The notes: generated by a model from the letters alone, not told the origin. A stretch of 9,490 nucleotides of DNA from Bacillota bacterium (GCA_021792885.1 JAJYTV010000056.1:1-9490), one strand, 5' to 3'; shown: positions 1 through 6,566, counted from the first letter of the stretch. Program-made: numbers and translations.

Positions 1-31
1 CCGTAGCCCCTTGCAGGGAGGACGGTGACCA

Positions 32-385
32 ATGGCATTCGACGAGCAGGAGCGTCCGGATGACGAGATCTCGTACTTGGCGCTGCAGACCGGTACCGCC
101 ATCGTGGCGGCCGACGGCCACGTTGTCGGGCACGTCACGCACGTGCTCGGTGATCTCGAGGAGGACGTCTTCGATGGGATCGGCTACCGGCACGGGCTCC
201 TCGGACAACGGATGCTGCCGCGCCGGGTGATCGCGCAGATCACGCGCGCCGCCGTCCACCTCTCGATCCCCTTCTCGGACGTCGAGCAGGTCTCCACGAC
301 GTACGCGGAAGAGCGGATCTACTCCGCCCGGGAGCACGGCAAGAAGGCGCGCTGGGGCAAAGACGAGGACGAGGAGCGCTACTGA
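32..385 (+). CDS. PRC-barrel-like small protein
   Basis: The 117-residue product has one small beta-rich domain at about residues 15-80. It contains TGTAIVAADGHVVGHVTHVL and then VFDGIGYRHG, followed by a MLPRRVIAQI segment. This is the layout of PRC-barrel and DUF2171-type proteins: a 'now set a flag' strand pair, a hydrophobic strand ending in the processing-site helix. Such domains bind RNA or membrane partners, but the role here is unknown. The tail from about residue 90 is very charged (KKARWGKDEDEERY) and probably disordered. There is no signal peptide or membrane segment, so it should be cytosolic. GGGAGG lies about ten bases before the ATG. It stands alone on the plus strand and ends just before a strong hairpin. 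Coding is confident; the family call is by pattern only. Confidence 0.75.
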   Translation: MAFDEQERPDDEISYLALQTGTAIVAADGHVVGHVTHVLGDLEEDVFDGIGYRHGLLGQRMLPRRVIAQITRAAVHLSIPFSDVEQVSTTYAEERIYSAREHGKKARWGKDEDEERY

Positions 386-406
386 ATCCCGCTCCTCGGA
401 ATACAC

Positions 407-436
407 CGAGGCCGCCCCCTCTCGGGGGCGGCCTCG
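407..436 (+). terminator. Rho-independent terminator after the PRC-barrel gene
   Basis: A perfect 13-bp GC-rich stem (407-419 with 424-436) closes a TCTC loop and is followed by TCTTCTTCTC on the plus strand. It lies 22 bases after the plus-strand stop and 16 bases past the stop of the converging HAD gene, so it may serve both. The T-rich tail favours the plus direction. Confidence 0.8.
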
Positions 437-451
437 TCTTCTTCTCGTCGC

Positions 452-1114
452 CTAGCCGGCCGCCAGCAGCGCCACAAGCTCGTCGAGCGTCACGCCCTCC
501 AGCGTGTCGCGTCGCACGGCCGTCTTCGGAAACGCGAAGCTGCGCGTGACGGCGTTCGGCACGACGATGCAGGCGACACTCGCCCGATCGGCCGCGATCG
601 CGCCGTTCGGCGAGTCCTCCACCGCCACCGCCTCGGCGGCCGCGCAGCCGAGCCGCTCGAGCGCGAGCAGGTAGACAGCGGGATCCGGCTTGCCCTTCCC
701 GGTGTCGTCGGCGCAGCTGATCGCCTCGAACGCGTCGAGGAGACCCAGCCTGCGCAGGTGCCGCTCCACCCACTCGTGGCCGGAACTCGATGCGATGCCG
801 AGGCGGATGCCGTGGGACTGCGCCTGCGCGATCAGGCTGCGCACGCCCGGACGCGCGTCCATGGCATCCGTCAGTGTACGGTCCCGGGCGCTGCGCCGGC
901 GCCGGATCTCGTCACGCGGCAGCGATCGGCCCGTCAGCTGCTCGAGGTACCGAACCGGGTCAAACAGATTGCCCGCCGTCCCGACGACCTGCGACCAGCG
1001 CGCAAGCGCGAGCTCCTGCCCGTACTCCCGGTACACCTCTTGCCAGGTTTGGTACTCCGCGTCTTCGGTGTCGAGGATCGTGCCGTCGAAGTCGAACAGG
1101 ATCGCTCTAATCAC
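452..1114 (-). CDS. HAD-superfamily phosphohydrolase (beta-phosphoglucomutase-like)
   Basis: A soluble 220-residue hydrolase that should transfer a phosphoryl group to an aspartate. All four HAD motifs are visible: DFDGT with nucleophile Asp8 and acid/base Asp10; GIASSS near residues 107-111; GKGKPDP with Lys142; and AVEDSPNG with Glu166/Asp167. The helical cap between residues 16 and 85 is the C1 type of the beta-phosphoglucomutase/GS1 group, so the substrate is probably a small phosphosugar or phosphomonoester; I cannot name it. The GTG at 1112-1114 is chosen as start. GGGAGG sits six bases upstream, and the motif I strand begins right after it; a longer reading would add about 34 residues without family similarity. 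The start overlaps the end of the MauE-like gene by 8 bases, which indicates translational coupling. Confidence 0.88.
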   Translation of the reverse strand: MIRAILFDFDGTILDTEDAEYQTWQEVYREYGQELALARWSQVVGTAGNLFDPVRYLEQLTGRSLPRDEIRRRRSARDRTLTDAMDARPGVRSLIAQAQSHGIRLGIASSSGHEWVERHLRRLGLLDAFEAISCADDTGKGKPDPAVYLLALERLGCAAAEAVAVEDSPNGAIAADRASVACIVVPNAVTRSFAFPKTAVRRDTLEGVTLDELVALLAAG

Positions 1115-1535
1115 GGATCGCCTCCCGCGGCGCAGGGACGATGGCGAAGGCGAGCAGCATAAGCAGCGCGTCGCGGATGAAGTCCCCTGTGGTGATCCCG
1201 TGCTGCAGGGCGCCAAAGCATCCGCAGCCGAGCTTGCCGAGGTTGTGCGTCTTCTCCCAGGTCAAAAAGGCGAGGAAGACGATGTAGATCGCGCCGTTCA
1301 GCACAGCGAGGACCCGCATGCGCCATCCAAGCAGCCCGGCTGCCGCCGTCGCCAGGAAGAGAATGATCTCGCCGTAGGGCAGCGCCCCCATGGGCAACCA
1401 CGAGGGCAGTCCGAGCGCGGCGGTCTGCGCGCTGAAGACCGACGATGCGTGCAGCTTCGCGACGGCTGCCACCAGCCAGACGAGGGAAAGGCCAAAGAGT
1501 GCGACTCTGCGGGCGACTGCCCAAATCGAGTTCAA
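1107..1535 (-). CDS. MauE/DoxX-type four-helix membrane protein
   Basis: A 142-residue membrane protein with about four hydrophobic segments, near residues 10-28, 53-70, 74-93 and 120-134. A GCGCFG motif (Cys104, Cys106) sits in the loop before the last helix. This is the signature of the MauE family (methylamine utilisation MauE and relatives), whose members are thought to help thiol-disulfide chemistry in the membrane; several distant relatives of DoxX and VKOR share the fold. No mau genes are nearby, so a role in methylamine metabolism is not implied. The TTG start at 1533-1535 has GAAGGAGG seven bases upstream and places the first helix at the N terminus. The gene is first of a two-gene unit with the HAD hydrolase. 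The substrate or partner is unknown. Confidence 0.82.
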   Translation of the reverse strand: MNSIWAVARRVALFGLSLVWLVAAVAKLHASSVFSAQTAALGLPSWLPMGALPYGEIILFLATAAAGLLGWRMRVLAVLNGAIYIVFLAFLTWEKTHNLGKLGCGCFGALQHGITTGDFIRDALLMLLAFAIVPAPREAIRD

Positions 1536-1596
1536 TCCGATGCCTCCTTCGCGCGCGCAGACGGGCGCGCTCTCGGGCCGCGGTGCACCGACCCCT

Positions 1597-1602
1597 ATCG
1601 TA
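1597..1602 (-). promoter_or_regulatory. Possible extended -10 promoter for the MauE/HAD pair
   Basis: On the minus strand the sequence reads TGC-TACGAT, an extended -10 element about 62 bases upstream of the MauE-like start. No good -35 is visible at 17 bases. Weak call. Confidence 0.35.
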
Positions 1603-1640
1603 GCACGCCAAGGTTGCCCGAGAACCGTCAACGACGTGGC

Positions 1641-1668
1641 GAAGGGCACCCCTTCCGGGGTGCCCTTC
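1641..1668 (-). terminator. Hairpin terminator after the DsrE-like gene
   Basis: A perfect 12-bp stem (1641-1652 with 1657-1668) with a TTCC loop lies 11 bases beyond the stop of the DsrE-like gene. There is no T tract on the minus strand, so it may act as an attenuator or transcript-end stabiliser rather than a canonical terminator. It separates the protease operon from the MauE/HAD pair. Confidence 0.6.
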
Positions 1669-1679
1669 TCGCCTGGGAG

Positions 1680-2018
1680 TCAGTAGCCGACGACCTGATA
1701 CCCTTCCTCGGTCAGCTGGATCAGCACGTCTCCCGCCGGCTCGAGGCTGACGCCGTAGGCCGTGAGTCGGTCTTCTGCGCCCAGCTGCTTCGCGTTGAAC
1801 TGGCACGCGATCAGCGGGCTTCCCGCTCCCTTGAGCGCCTCGAGGGCCTCGCGCAGTTCGCCGGTCGCCTGGTCGAGCAGTTGGACCCCGGGGCCGAAGA
1901 AGATGACCTTCGTCTCCGCGCGCCCGCTCTGGCGCAGCCGTGCCGCGATCCGCACGCCGGCGAGCGCCTTGCCCTCCTGTCCAGGACCCGCTGTGATCCA
2001 GCTCGCGATCTTCGTCAT
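1680..2018 (-). CDS. DsrE/DsrF-like family protein
   Basis: A 112-residue cytosolic protein with the DsrE-like pattern. It has an N-terminal strand and glycine-rich turn (ITAGPGQEGKALAGV), the strand KVIFFGPGVQLL at about residues 37-48, and PLIACQFNAKQLG with a single Cys72, the position where sulfur-carrier members of the fold keep their active cysteine. DsrE-type proteins carry or sense reactive sulfur, or act as small regulators; with one cysteine and no tus or dsr genes nearby the role is open. The ATG has GAGGAGG about eight bases upstream. It begins 21 bases after the stop of the serine protease gene on the same strand and should be cotranscribed with it, so it may share the regulation of the HxlR protein. 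Confidence 0.8.
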   Translation of the reverse strand: MTKIASWITAGPGQEGKALAGVRIAARLRQSGRAETKVIFFGPGVQLLDQATGELREALEALKGAGSPLIACQFNAKQLGAEDRLTAYGVSLEPAGDVLIQLTEEGYQVVGY

Positions 2019-2039
2019 GTTCTCTTCCTCCTCACTGAA

Positions 2040-2972
2040 CTAGCGCATCACGACGGGCGGCAGCTCGCGCACGCGAACGGTCACGTCGCGCACGTCGCCG
2101 TGCCGCAGCACGGAGAGCGCAAGGCGTTCGCCGACCGCGGTGCGGCGCACGACCCGCCGCAGGGCGGCGATCGTGGGTGTCGCCTCGCCGCCGGCCGCGG
2201 TGATCACGTCGAACGGCTCGAGTCCTGCTGCGTCCGCCGGGCCGCCTGGCTCCACCTCCAGTGTTGCCACCCCGCGCGCCGCCGGCAGCTCGAGCAGCTG
2301 CGCGAGCTCCGGCGCCACGACCTCGGTCGCGCCACGGATGCCGATCCAGGGATGCTGGGCGCGGCCCAGGCGGCGGAACTGCGAAAGCGCGAGGTCCACC
2401 TGCCATGCCGGGATGGCGAACCCGAGGTTCTGCCCCTGCGCGAGGATCATCGTCGGGATGCCGACCAGCCTTCCCTCGAGATCGGTGAGCGCGCCGCCAG
2501 AGTTTCCGGGATTGATCGCCGCGTCGGTCTGCACGAGCCCGTCGAGCGGGCCCAGCATGCGCTCCACGGCACTGACGACCCCGAGCGTGACCGTCCAGTC
2601 GAAGCCGAACGGGTTCCCCACCGCCAACACCAACTGGCCGGGACGAAGCTCCTCCTGCGTCGCCAGCGCGACTGCCTCGCGCACCGGCGACTCGGTGCGC
2701 ACGAGCGCGAGGTCGTAGAGCCGGTCCATCGCCAGCACTTCGCCGCCGCGAGTCACCCCGTCGTGGAAGGTGATGGAGACCTCGTCCTCATCGCGTACGA
2801 CGTGCGCATTCGTGATGATCTCGCCGGCCGAAGCGTCCACGAGCACGCCGGAACCGACGCCGCTGCCCTGCAGGCTACGCGCCTCGACGCGCACGACGCT
2901 GGGCCCGACCTTCGCCGCGGCCTCCTGGATGCCCGCCGAAACGAGCGTGGCCGCCTTGCCGTGCATCTCCAT
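2040..2972 (-). CDS. HtrA/DegP-type trypsin-like serine protease with PDZ domain
   Basis: A 310-residue S1C peptidase. The catalytic triad is complete: His57 in TNAHVV, Asp87 in YDLALV and Ser158 in NPGNSGGAL. The oxyanion and LD-loop segment DGLVQTDAAINPG is also intact. A PDZ domain follows, about residues 205-300, with the GGPADAAGL turn. HtrA proteases degrade or refold damaged proteins. Most bacterial HtrAs carry a signal peptide or membrane anchor, but this one begins MEMHGKAATL and shows no hydrophobic segment, so it is predicted to stay in the cytoplasm. The ATG at 2970-2972 is chosen because GGAGGGAGA lies seven bases before it; upstream codons overlap the promoter. It is divergent from the HxlR gene and followed by the DsrE-like gene. 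Confidence 0.92.
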   Translation of the reverse strand: MEMHGKAATLVSAGIQEAAAKVGPSVVRVEARSLQGSGVGSGVLVDASAGEIITNAHVVRDEDEVSITFHDGVTRGGEVLAMDRLYDLALVRTESPVREAVALATQEELRPGQLVLAVGNPFGFDWTVTLGVVSAVERMLGPLDGLVQTDAAINPGNSGGALTDLEGRLVGIPTMILAQGQNLGFAIPAWQVDLALSQFRRLGRAQHPWIGIRGATEVVAPELAQLLELPAARGVATLEVEPGGPADAAGLEPFDVITAAGGEATPTIAALRRVVRRTAVGERLALSVLRHGDVRDVTVRVRELPPVVMR

Positions 2973-3018
2973 GCGTCTCCCTCCAATGCGGCTTGCAAAG
3001 CTTGCCTGTGCGCAACTT

Positions 3019-3047
3019 ACGTTAGGTAAGCTGCTTACCTTTGTCAA
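3019..3047 (-). promoter_or_regulatory. Putative promoter of the protease operon
   Basis: On the minus strand a consensus -35 TTGACA (3042-3047) is followed by a 17-base spacer and a weak -10 TAACGT (3019-3024). The spacer contains almost the whole palindrome described separately, so a repressor bound there would block RNA polymerase. Confidence 0.6.
3024..3040. promoter_or_regulatory. 17-bp palindromic operator between protease and HxlR genes
   Basis: AGGTAAGCTGCTTACCT is a perfect inverted repeat (8-bp arms, one central base). A further CTTAC half-site at 3016-3020 pairs with GTAAG at 3026-3030, giving overlapping CTTAC/GTAAG palindromes. The position inside the divergent promoter region makes it the likely binding site of the adjacent HxlR-family regulator. 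Confidence 0.65.
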
Positions 3048-3054
3048 GCGCATG

Positions 3055-3063
3055 TGCTACAAT
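3055..3063 (+). promoter_or_regulatory. Extended -10 promoter of the HxlR gene
   Basis: TGC-TACAAT is an extended -10 element 20 bases before the predicted TTG start. The -35 position at 17 bases upstream (TTACCT, 3035-3040) is poor and lies inside the palindrome, which fits negative autoregulation. The leader would be very short. Confidence 0.55.
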
Positions 3064-3082
3064 GCCGCGTGGAGGAGATCCC

Positions 3083-3430
3083 TTGCGCTACGACGTGATG
3101 TGTCCGCGCTACGAGCAGGCCGCGCAGCTGCTCGGCAAGAAGTGGACGAACCTCATCCTGCGCATCCTGATGGGACAGCCGCGCCGCTTCGGCGAGTTCC
3201 GCCAGCAGGTCCCCGAACTCTCGGAGCGCCTGCTCTCCGAGCGGCTGCGCGAGCTCGAGGACGAGGGGATCGTCCGCCGCGTCGTCGCCGACCGCCGCCC
3301 GGTCTTCGTCCTCTATGAGCTCACGCCGAAAGGCCAGGAGCTTGAGGCGGTCGTGCGGTCGATCCAGACGTGGGCGAACGCGTGGATCTGCATCGACGGG
3401 CAGTCCGTACGGACCGCGCGCAGGCGCTGA
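3083..3430 (+). CDS. HxlR-family winged-helix regulator, YodB-like
   Basis: A 115-residue DNA-binding protein. It opens with CPRYEQAAQLLGKKW (Cys7), the hallmark of the HxlR family. The winged helix follows with LILRILMGQPRRFGEFR and LSERLLSERLRELEDEGIV, then a wing with VLYELTPKG and a C-terminal dimer helix. A second cysteine, Cys103, lies near the C terminus. In Bacillus subtilis YodB, from memory, Cys6 and Cys101 form an intersubunit disulfide with quinones or diamide and release DNA. The two cysteines here sit at matching places, so redox or electrophile sensing is a fair inference. TTG at 3083 is chosen because GGAGGAG lies seven bases upstream; an ATG at 3062 has no such site. It probably represses itself and the divergent protease operon. 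Confidence 0.88.
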   Translation: MRYDVMCPRYEQAAQLLGKKWTNLILRILMGQPRRFGEFRQQVPELSERLLSERLRELEDEGIVRRVVADRRPVFVLYELTPKGQELEAVVRSIQTWANAWICIDGQSVRTARRR

Positions 3431-3435
3431 AGCGT

Positions 3436-3464
3436 TTGCCTTTCCCACTGGCAGATGGTACATT
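3436..3464 (+). promoter_or_regulatory. Promoter of the tRNA-Arg gene
   Basis: TTGCCT (3436-3441), an exact 17-base spacer and TACATT (3459-3464) lie right after the HxlR stop. Transcription would start about seven bases before the mature tRNA 5' end. Confidence 0.65.
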
Positions 3465-3477
3465 GATGTGGTACTTT

Positions 3478-3553
3478 GCGCCCGTAGCTCAGTGGATAGA
3501 GCGCTTGCCTCCGGAGCAAGAGGCCGCAGGTTCGAATCCTGCCGGGCGCGCCA
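3478..3553 (+). tRNA. tRNA-Arg (anticodon CCG)
   Basis: The 76 bases fold as a complete cloverleaf. The acceptor stem GCGCCCG pairs with CGGGCGC. The D stem GCTC pairs with GAGC around AGTGGATA, and the anticodon stem CTTGC pairs with GCAAG around CTCCGGA, giving anticodon CCG for CGG codons. The T stem GCAGG pairs with CCTGC around TTCGAAT. The discriminator is G and CCA is encoded in the DNA. Its 3' part is the integration target of the element that follows: the same sequence recurs at 9229-9264. Confidence 0.97.
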
Positions 3554-3558
3554 AGTTT
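3523..3558 (+). repeat. attL-like direct repeat (tRNA-Arg 3' end)
   Basis: The last 31 bases of the tRNA gene plus AAGTTT without the first base of the flank (36 bases in all) are exactly repeated at 9229-9264 in the same orientation. Integrases of the tyrosine family commonly recombine at tRNA 3' ends and rebuild the gene, which fits the intact tRNA here and the fragment at the other end. Confidence 0.85.
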
Positions 3559-3592
3559 GACACCGCGAAACCCGTTCTGGAGCGGATCTCAG

Positions 3593-3626
3593 AAATCGAG
3601 GCACTCCTGATGGAGTGCCTCGATTT
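3593..3626 (+). terminator. Terminator of tRNA-Arg
   Basis: A perfect 15-bp inverted repeat (3593-3607 with 3612-3626) with a TGAT loop lies 39 bases after the tRNA. The stem ends in GATTTCT on the plus strand. Its A and T rich foot makes it usable in both directions, so it could also stop transcription from the degraded integrase side. Confidence 0.8.
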
Positions 3627-3632
3627 CTACTC

Positions 3633-3652
3633 TTGCCAACGTTTTGCTAACG
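3633..3652 (+). repeat. TTGCYAACG tandem pair near attL (possible integrase arm sites)
   Basis: TTGCCAACG (3633-3641) and TTGCTAACG (3644-3652) repeat with an 11-base period, about 75 bases inside the left att core. A similar pair with a 12-base period lies at 9079-9098 near the right end. Integrase arm-type sites are typically short repeats of this kind flanking both ends. The role is inference. Confidence 0.45.
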
Positions 3653-3724
3653 CTCGTTTCTGGTGCCTGTTTTACGCGTTCCAGTTTCAGCCCCGCCGAT
3701 CATGTCGCCGAACCTGTTTGCTGC

Positions 3725-3826
3725 CTACCGCTGCAGATTGGGTAGGACGTGGCAATAGGTGTTCATGGTCATGTCGACGCCGTCCGTGACCCAGGCGCTC
3801 TTGACAACCTTCGGGTGAACCCCCCA
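3725..3826 (-). pseudogene. C-terminal remnant of a tyrosine-recombinase integrase
   Basis: Reading the minus strand gives GVHPKVV, then eight residues that make no sense, then VDMTMNTYCHVLPNLQR and a stop. The flanking blocks match the last part of phage-type integrases, which read GVHPKVVQERLGH followed by a block ending in TYSHVLP, where the Tyr is the nucleophile. In the next frame the nonsense stretch reads QERLGHG, so a one-base loss followed by a one-base gain has scrambled exactly eight codons. Upstream of GVHPKVV no HxxR box or other integrase sequence is seen, so most of the gene is gone. Lying beside attL with its 3' end toward the tRNA is the usual place for an integrase gene. Strongly supported as a decayed remnant. 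Confidence 0.75.
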
Positions 3827-4271
3827 TATGTCTCGACCACTTCCGACTGCATGTGGGGCCTCCAGATCGGCCATATCGGCCAGAGATGTAACTTGGCCTG
3901 CAGGCCGAGACGCAAGTCGGCCAAGCATGAAGGCACTCGTGAAGCACGATGGTCAGAAGAGCAATAAGAACTTCACCGTATAGCACGGTCAGGTCGTGCC
4001 GCGGCACGATCTCCATGCGACCAAGGCAATGGCGGATGGCGGATGATGGCTAATCGGTTTTGGATTTTGTAGGTGACGGGCCTCCCGCTCAGCTTGTGGT
4101 ATCCCTCAATTTCCACGTCACCTCCAGGACGCTGAGCAGGGACCGTCGCCGGGTCCCTCCTCTGCATGCGGCGGCTTCCTTACCCATACCTGCTGCTGCT
4201 CTTGGTGCACCGTCATCACTGCGATTCGTCACTGTCCATCGTCATTCCACGGTGATGTATTCGGGTCTATA
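3827..4271. other. Gene-free stretch upstream of the arginase-family gene
   Basis: No reading frame here looks like a real protein. It holds a perfect 16-bp palindrome, TCGTGCCGCGGCACGA, at 3994-4009, and a tandem GGCGGAT pair near 4032-4045. Composition becomes visibly less GC-rich toward 4300. It is probably decayed element DNA behind the lost integrase. Confidence 0.5.
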
Positions 4272-4299
4272 TTGAATTTCGTCACTAGTGTTTTATTCT
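4272..4299 (+). promoter_or_regulatory. Putative promoter of the arginase-MFS-CGNR cassette
   Basis: TTGAAT (4272-4277), a 16-base spacer and TATTCT (4294-4299) lie in an AT-richer patch about 74 bases before the GTG start. TTCGTCACT occurs in the spacer (4278-4286) and again at 4225-4233, a possible operator pair. Confidence 0.45.
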
Positions 4300-4372
4300 T
4301 ATTGGTGACCTCCATCGCCCGCGTTCGGCCTCGGGCCCGCGATGCGCGCAAATGGTCAAGGGGGACATGGAA

Positions 4373-5263
4373 GTGGATAGCATCACCGTCTTGGGCGTTC
4401 CGACGTCAGCCGGGTCACATCATGCGGGAATGGAACGGGCGCCTGCATTCCTTCGCACACTCGGGCTCGTGGAGCGACTGCAGGAACATATCGCGGTCGT
4501 CGACGCAGGAGACACTCCAGTTGCCGCCCACCGCCCCCTCGGCGTCGGAGTGATCTGCCGGGATCTTGAGCGTGTGACGAGCGTGGTACGCGAGGTGGCT
4601 TCCCGGATAGCACGGATCGCCGACTCCGGTTCGACACCACTCGTGATCGGCGGCGACTGCACGATCACCTTGGGAGTGGTAGCTGGTCTGATCCAGCGCT
4701 ATCCGCATCTCGGTCTCGTCTACTTCGATGGAGACGCAGACCTCAGTGTGCCGGAGGACCATGGCTCCGGGGTGTTGGACACGATGGGGATGAGTCATCT
4801 GCTCGGGCACGTCGACAACGCCCTTTCGCGAGTAGGTGGGCGCTATCCGATGCTGCGGGAGGAGGACGTCGCCTTATTCGGCTACCATCCGGTCGAGCTC
4901 GCTCCACGCCACGCAGTCTGGCTTGACAGTTGTCGAGCTCACCGTTTTCCTATCACGGGAATGCGAGGCGACCCTACAGGAGCCGCAGAACGTGCGCTGG
5001 CAGCCTTGCACGCTCATGACAGGCCGATCCTGATCCACTTTGACGTCGATGTGATCGACAGTGGCGATATGCCGATCGCGAACTTTCCGCACTTCAACGG
5101 CGGACTGACGGCACGTGAGGCGTTCGAGTGCCTCGGCATTCTGTTGGCGGCACCGCAGGTGACGGGAATAGTCGTGACCGAGATCAACCCGACCCACGAT
5201 GTGAAGGGTCGGCTGCTCGCCTCCTGGCTCGGAGGGTTCACCGACGCGATCCGGGGGGTTTAA
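4373..5263 (+). CDS. Arginase/agmatinase-family (ureohydrolase) protein with variant metal site
   Basis: A 296-residue ureohydrolase-fold enzyme. Family members hydrolyse guanidino or formimino groups, or related C-N bonds, with two Mn ions. The motifs are present in order: GVPTSAG near the N terminus, GGDC at 93-96, FDGDAD at 118-123, HFDVDVID at 222-229 and VTEINP with Glu270. The classical sites read GGDH and DAHAD; here the two metal-binding histidines are Cys96 and Asp121, while the aspartates (119, 123, 224, 226) remain. The GGDC form is known in an arginase-like subgroup; the second change looks rarer. Activity on arginine is therefore doubtful. GTG at 4373 is favoured because AGGGGG lies eight bases upstream; ATG at 4352 and 4367 are in frame but poorly spaced. 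An MFS exporter follows 49 bases later. Confidence 0.87.
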   Translation: MDSITVLGVPTSAGSHHAGMERAPAFLRTLGLVERLQEHIAVVDAGDTPVAAHRPLGVGVICRDLERVTSVVREVASRIARIADSGSTPLVIGGDCTITLGVVAGLIQRYPHLGLVYFDGDADLSVPEDHGSGVLDTMGMSHLLGHVDNALSRVGGRYPMLREEDVALFGYHPVELAPRHAVWLDSCRAHRFPITGMRGDPTGAAERALAALHAHDRPILIHFDVDVIDSGDMPIANFPHFNGGLTAREAFECLGILLAAPQVTGIVVTEINPTHDVKGRLLASWLGGFTDAIRGV

Positions 5264-5312
5264 GCGAGGCCAGCGCTGCGAAAGGAAGTAACGCGTCACG
5301 AGCAACAGCACA

Positions 5313-6566
5313 ATGGAGGGGACGACCGGCAGGCTACGGGACTTTCGCCTGCTCTGGGTAGGACAGGGGATCGCATCCGTTGGTACGCAGATCACTGTCC
5401 TCGCGTTGCCGCTCACTGCGATCCTCACGCTCCACGCCAATGCTGCTGAAGTTGGTTGGCTCAACTCCATGCAGTGGCTGCCATTCCTCTTGCTGAGTCT
5501 CTACGTGGGGGTCTTGGTCGACCGGCTGCGCCGGCGTCCGCTCATGATCTTGGCGGATGCCGTACGGGCCGTCATCTTAGGTGCGATCGTCACTCTCGCG
5601 TCTCGCGGCTGGCTCAACCTCCCGATCCTTTGGGGTCTAGTGTTGCTATTCGGCAGCGCGACGGTGGTGTTCGAGCTCGCGTACAACGCCTATCTCCCGG
5701 GACTGGTCGACCCGAGCGATCTGCTGTGGGCAAATAGTCGGCTGCAGGCTACGTCGGCCGGCGCCCAACTCGGCGGCCCAGCTCTTGGCGGCGTAATTGT
5801 CCAGCTGTTGACGGCGCCCATGGCACTGCTAGGTAATGCGCTCTCGTTCATCGTTTCGGTCGCCACCCTGGGCGCGATTGGCCTGCCGGAACCCGTCCCT
5901 GCGGCAGAAGCAACGCCCCACCCTCTGGCGGACGTCTGGGAAGGACTCCAGTTTACGTATGCCAACCGCTACCTCCGCTCGCTGATAGCAGTTTCCGCGT
6001 CCTATAACCTCTTCAACGAGTGGATACTCACGTTGTATGTGCTGTACGCCGTCCACAGCCTACACCTCTCTCCCGCGGAGATCGGGCTCTCGTTCTCAGG
6101 CAGTGCTGTAGGAGCGTTCGTCGGGGCCGCAATCTGCAAACCCGCCATCGAGCGGTTCGGCCTCGGCGCAAGTTTCGTCGCTGCTGTGGCCATAGAGTGC
6201 CTGGCCGCGCTCATCATCCCTCTCTCTCCGAGTTCGCACGCAGTTGCTCTGCCGCTGCTGATCATGGCATTCGGCCTGATGGACTTCGGGGCAACCCTAT
6301 CGAGCGTGGCCGCGCTGTCTGTTCGGCAGTCGCTGACACCGAACGACCGACTCGGCCGGATGACGGCGAGCTATCGGGTCGTTGCGTACGGATGTATACC
6401 CCTCGGGGCTGCCCTTGGCGGACTCTCGGGCCAGTGGCTCGGACTGCGGAGCGGCCTCCTGTTGGGTGCGCTCGCGCTCCTGTCGACCATCGGATGGGCT
6501 GCCTTCTCCCCGCTATCGCGGCTGGGGTCGATCGAGGACGTCCTGCAGGAGTCGGCGAATGTATGA
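5313..6566 (+). CDS. MFS transporter, MFS_3/enterobactin-exporter-like
   Basis: A 417-residue inner-membrane protein with about twelve hydrophobic segments. The N terminus, RDFRLLWVGQGIASVGTQIT, is typical of the MFS_3 / EntS-like and macrolide-efflux-like branch of the major facilitator superfamily. The loop between helices 2 and 3 reads GVLVDRLRRRPLMILAD, the conserved MFS motif A. These transporters export small molecules using the proton gradient. It begins 49 bases after the arginase-family gene on the same strand and is likely cotranscribed. ATG 5313 is the only usable start: an in-frame TAA lies 24 bases upstream, and the purine-rich AAAGGAAG is too far away, so translation may be weak or coupled. 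Substrate unknown; a guanidino compound handled by the neighbour is possible. Confidence 0.9.
   Translation: MEGTTGRLRDFRLLWVGQGIASVGTQITVLALPLTAILTLHANAAEVGWLNSMQWLPFLLLSLYVGVLVDRLRRRPLMILADAVRAVILGAIVTLASRGWLNLPILWGLVLLFGSATVVFELAYNAYLPGLVDPSDLLWANSRLQATSAGAQLGGPALGGVIVQLLTAPMALLGNALSFIVSVATLGAIGLPEPVPAAEATPHPLADVWEGLQFTYANRYLRSLIAVSASYNLFNEWILTLYVLYAVHSLHLSPAEIGLSFSGSAVGAFVGAAICKPAIERFGLGASFVAAVAIECLAALIIPLSPSSHAVALPLLIMAFGLMDFGATLSSVAALSVRQSLTPNDRLGRMTASYRVVAYGCIPLGAALGGLSGQWLGLRSGLLLGALALLSTIGWAAFSPLSRLGSIEDVLQESANV

Noticed and set aside
690..3029. A 779-codon plus-strand open frame across four minus-strand genes
   Set aside because: It is antisense to the HAD, MauE-like, DsrE-like and protease genes, whose motifs are unmistakable. 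Its length reflects scarcity of stops in GC-rich DNA, and its product has no domain sense.
3973..4167. Minus-strand 64-residue frame as an excisionase or integrase N terminus
   Set aside because: The reading (for example HKLSGRPVTYKIQNRLAII) has no helix-turn-helix or integrase motif, and no ribosome site in front of its start.
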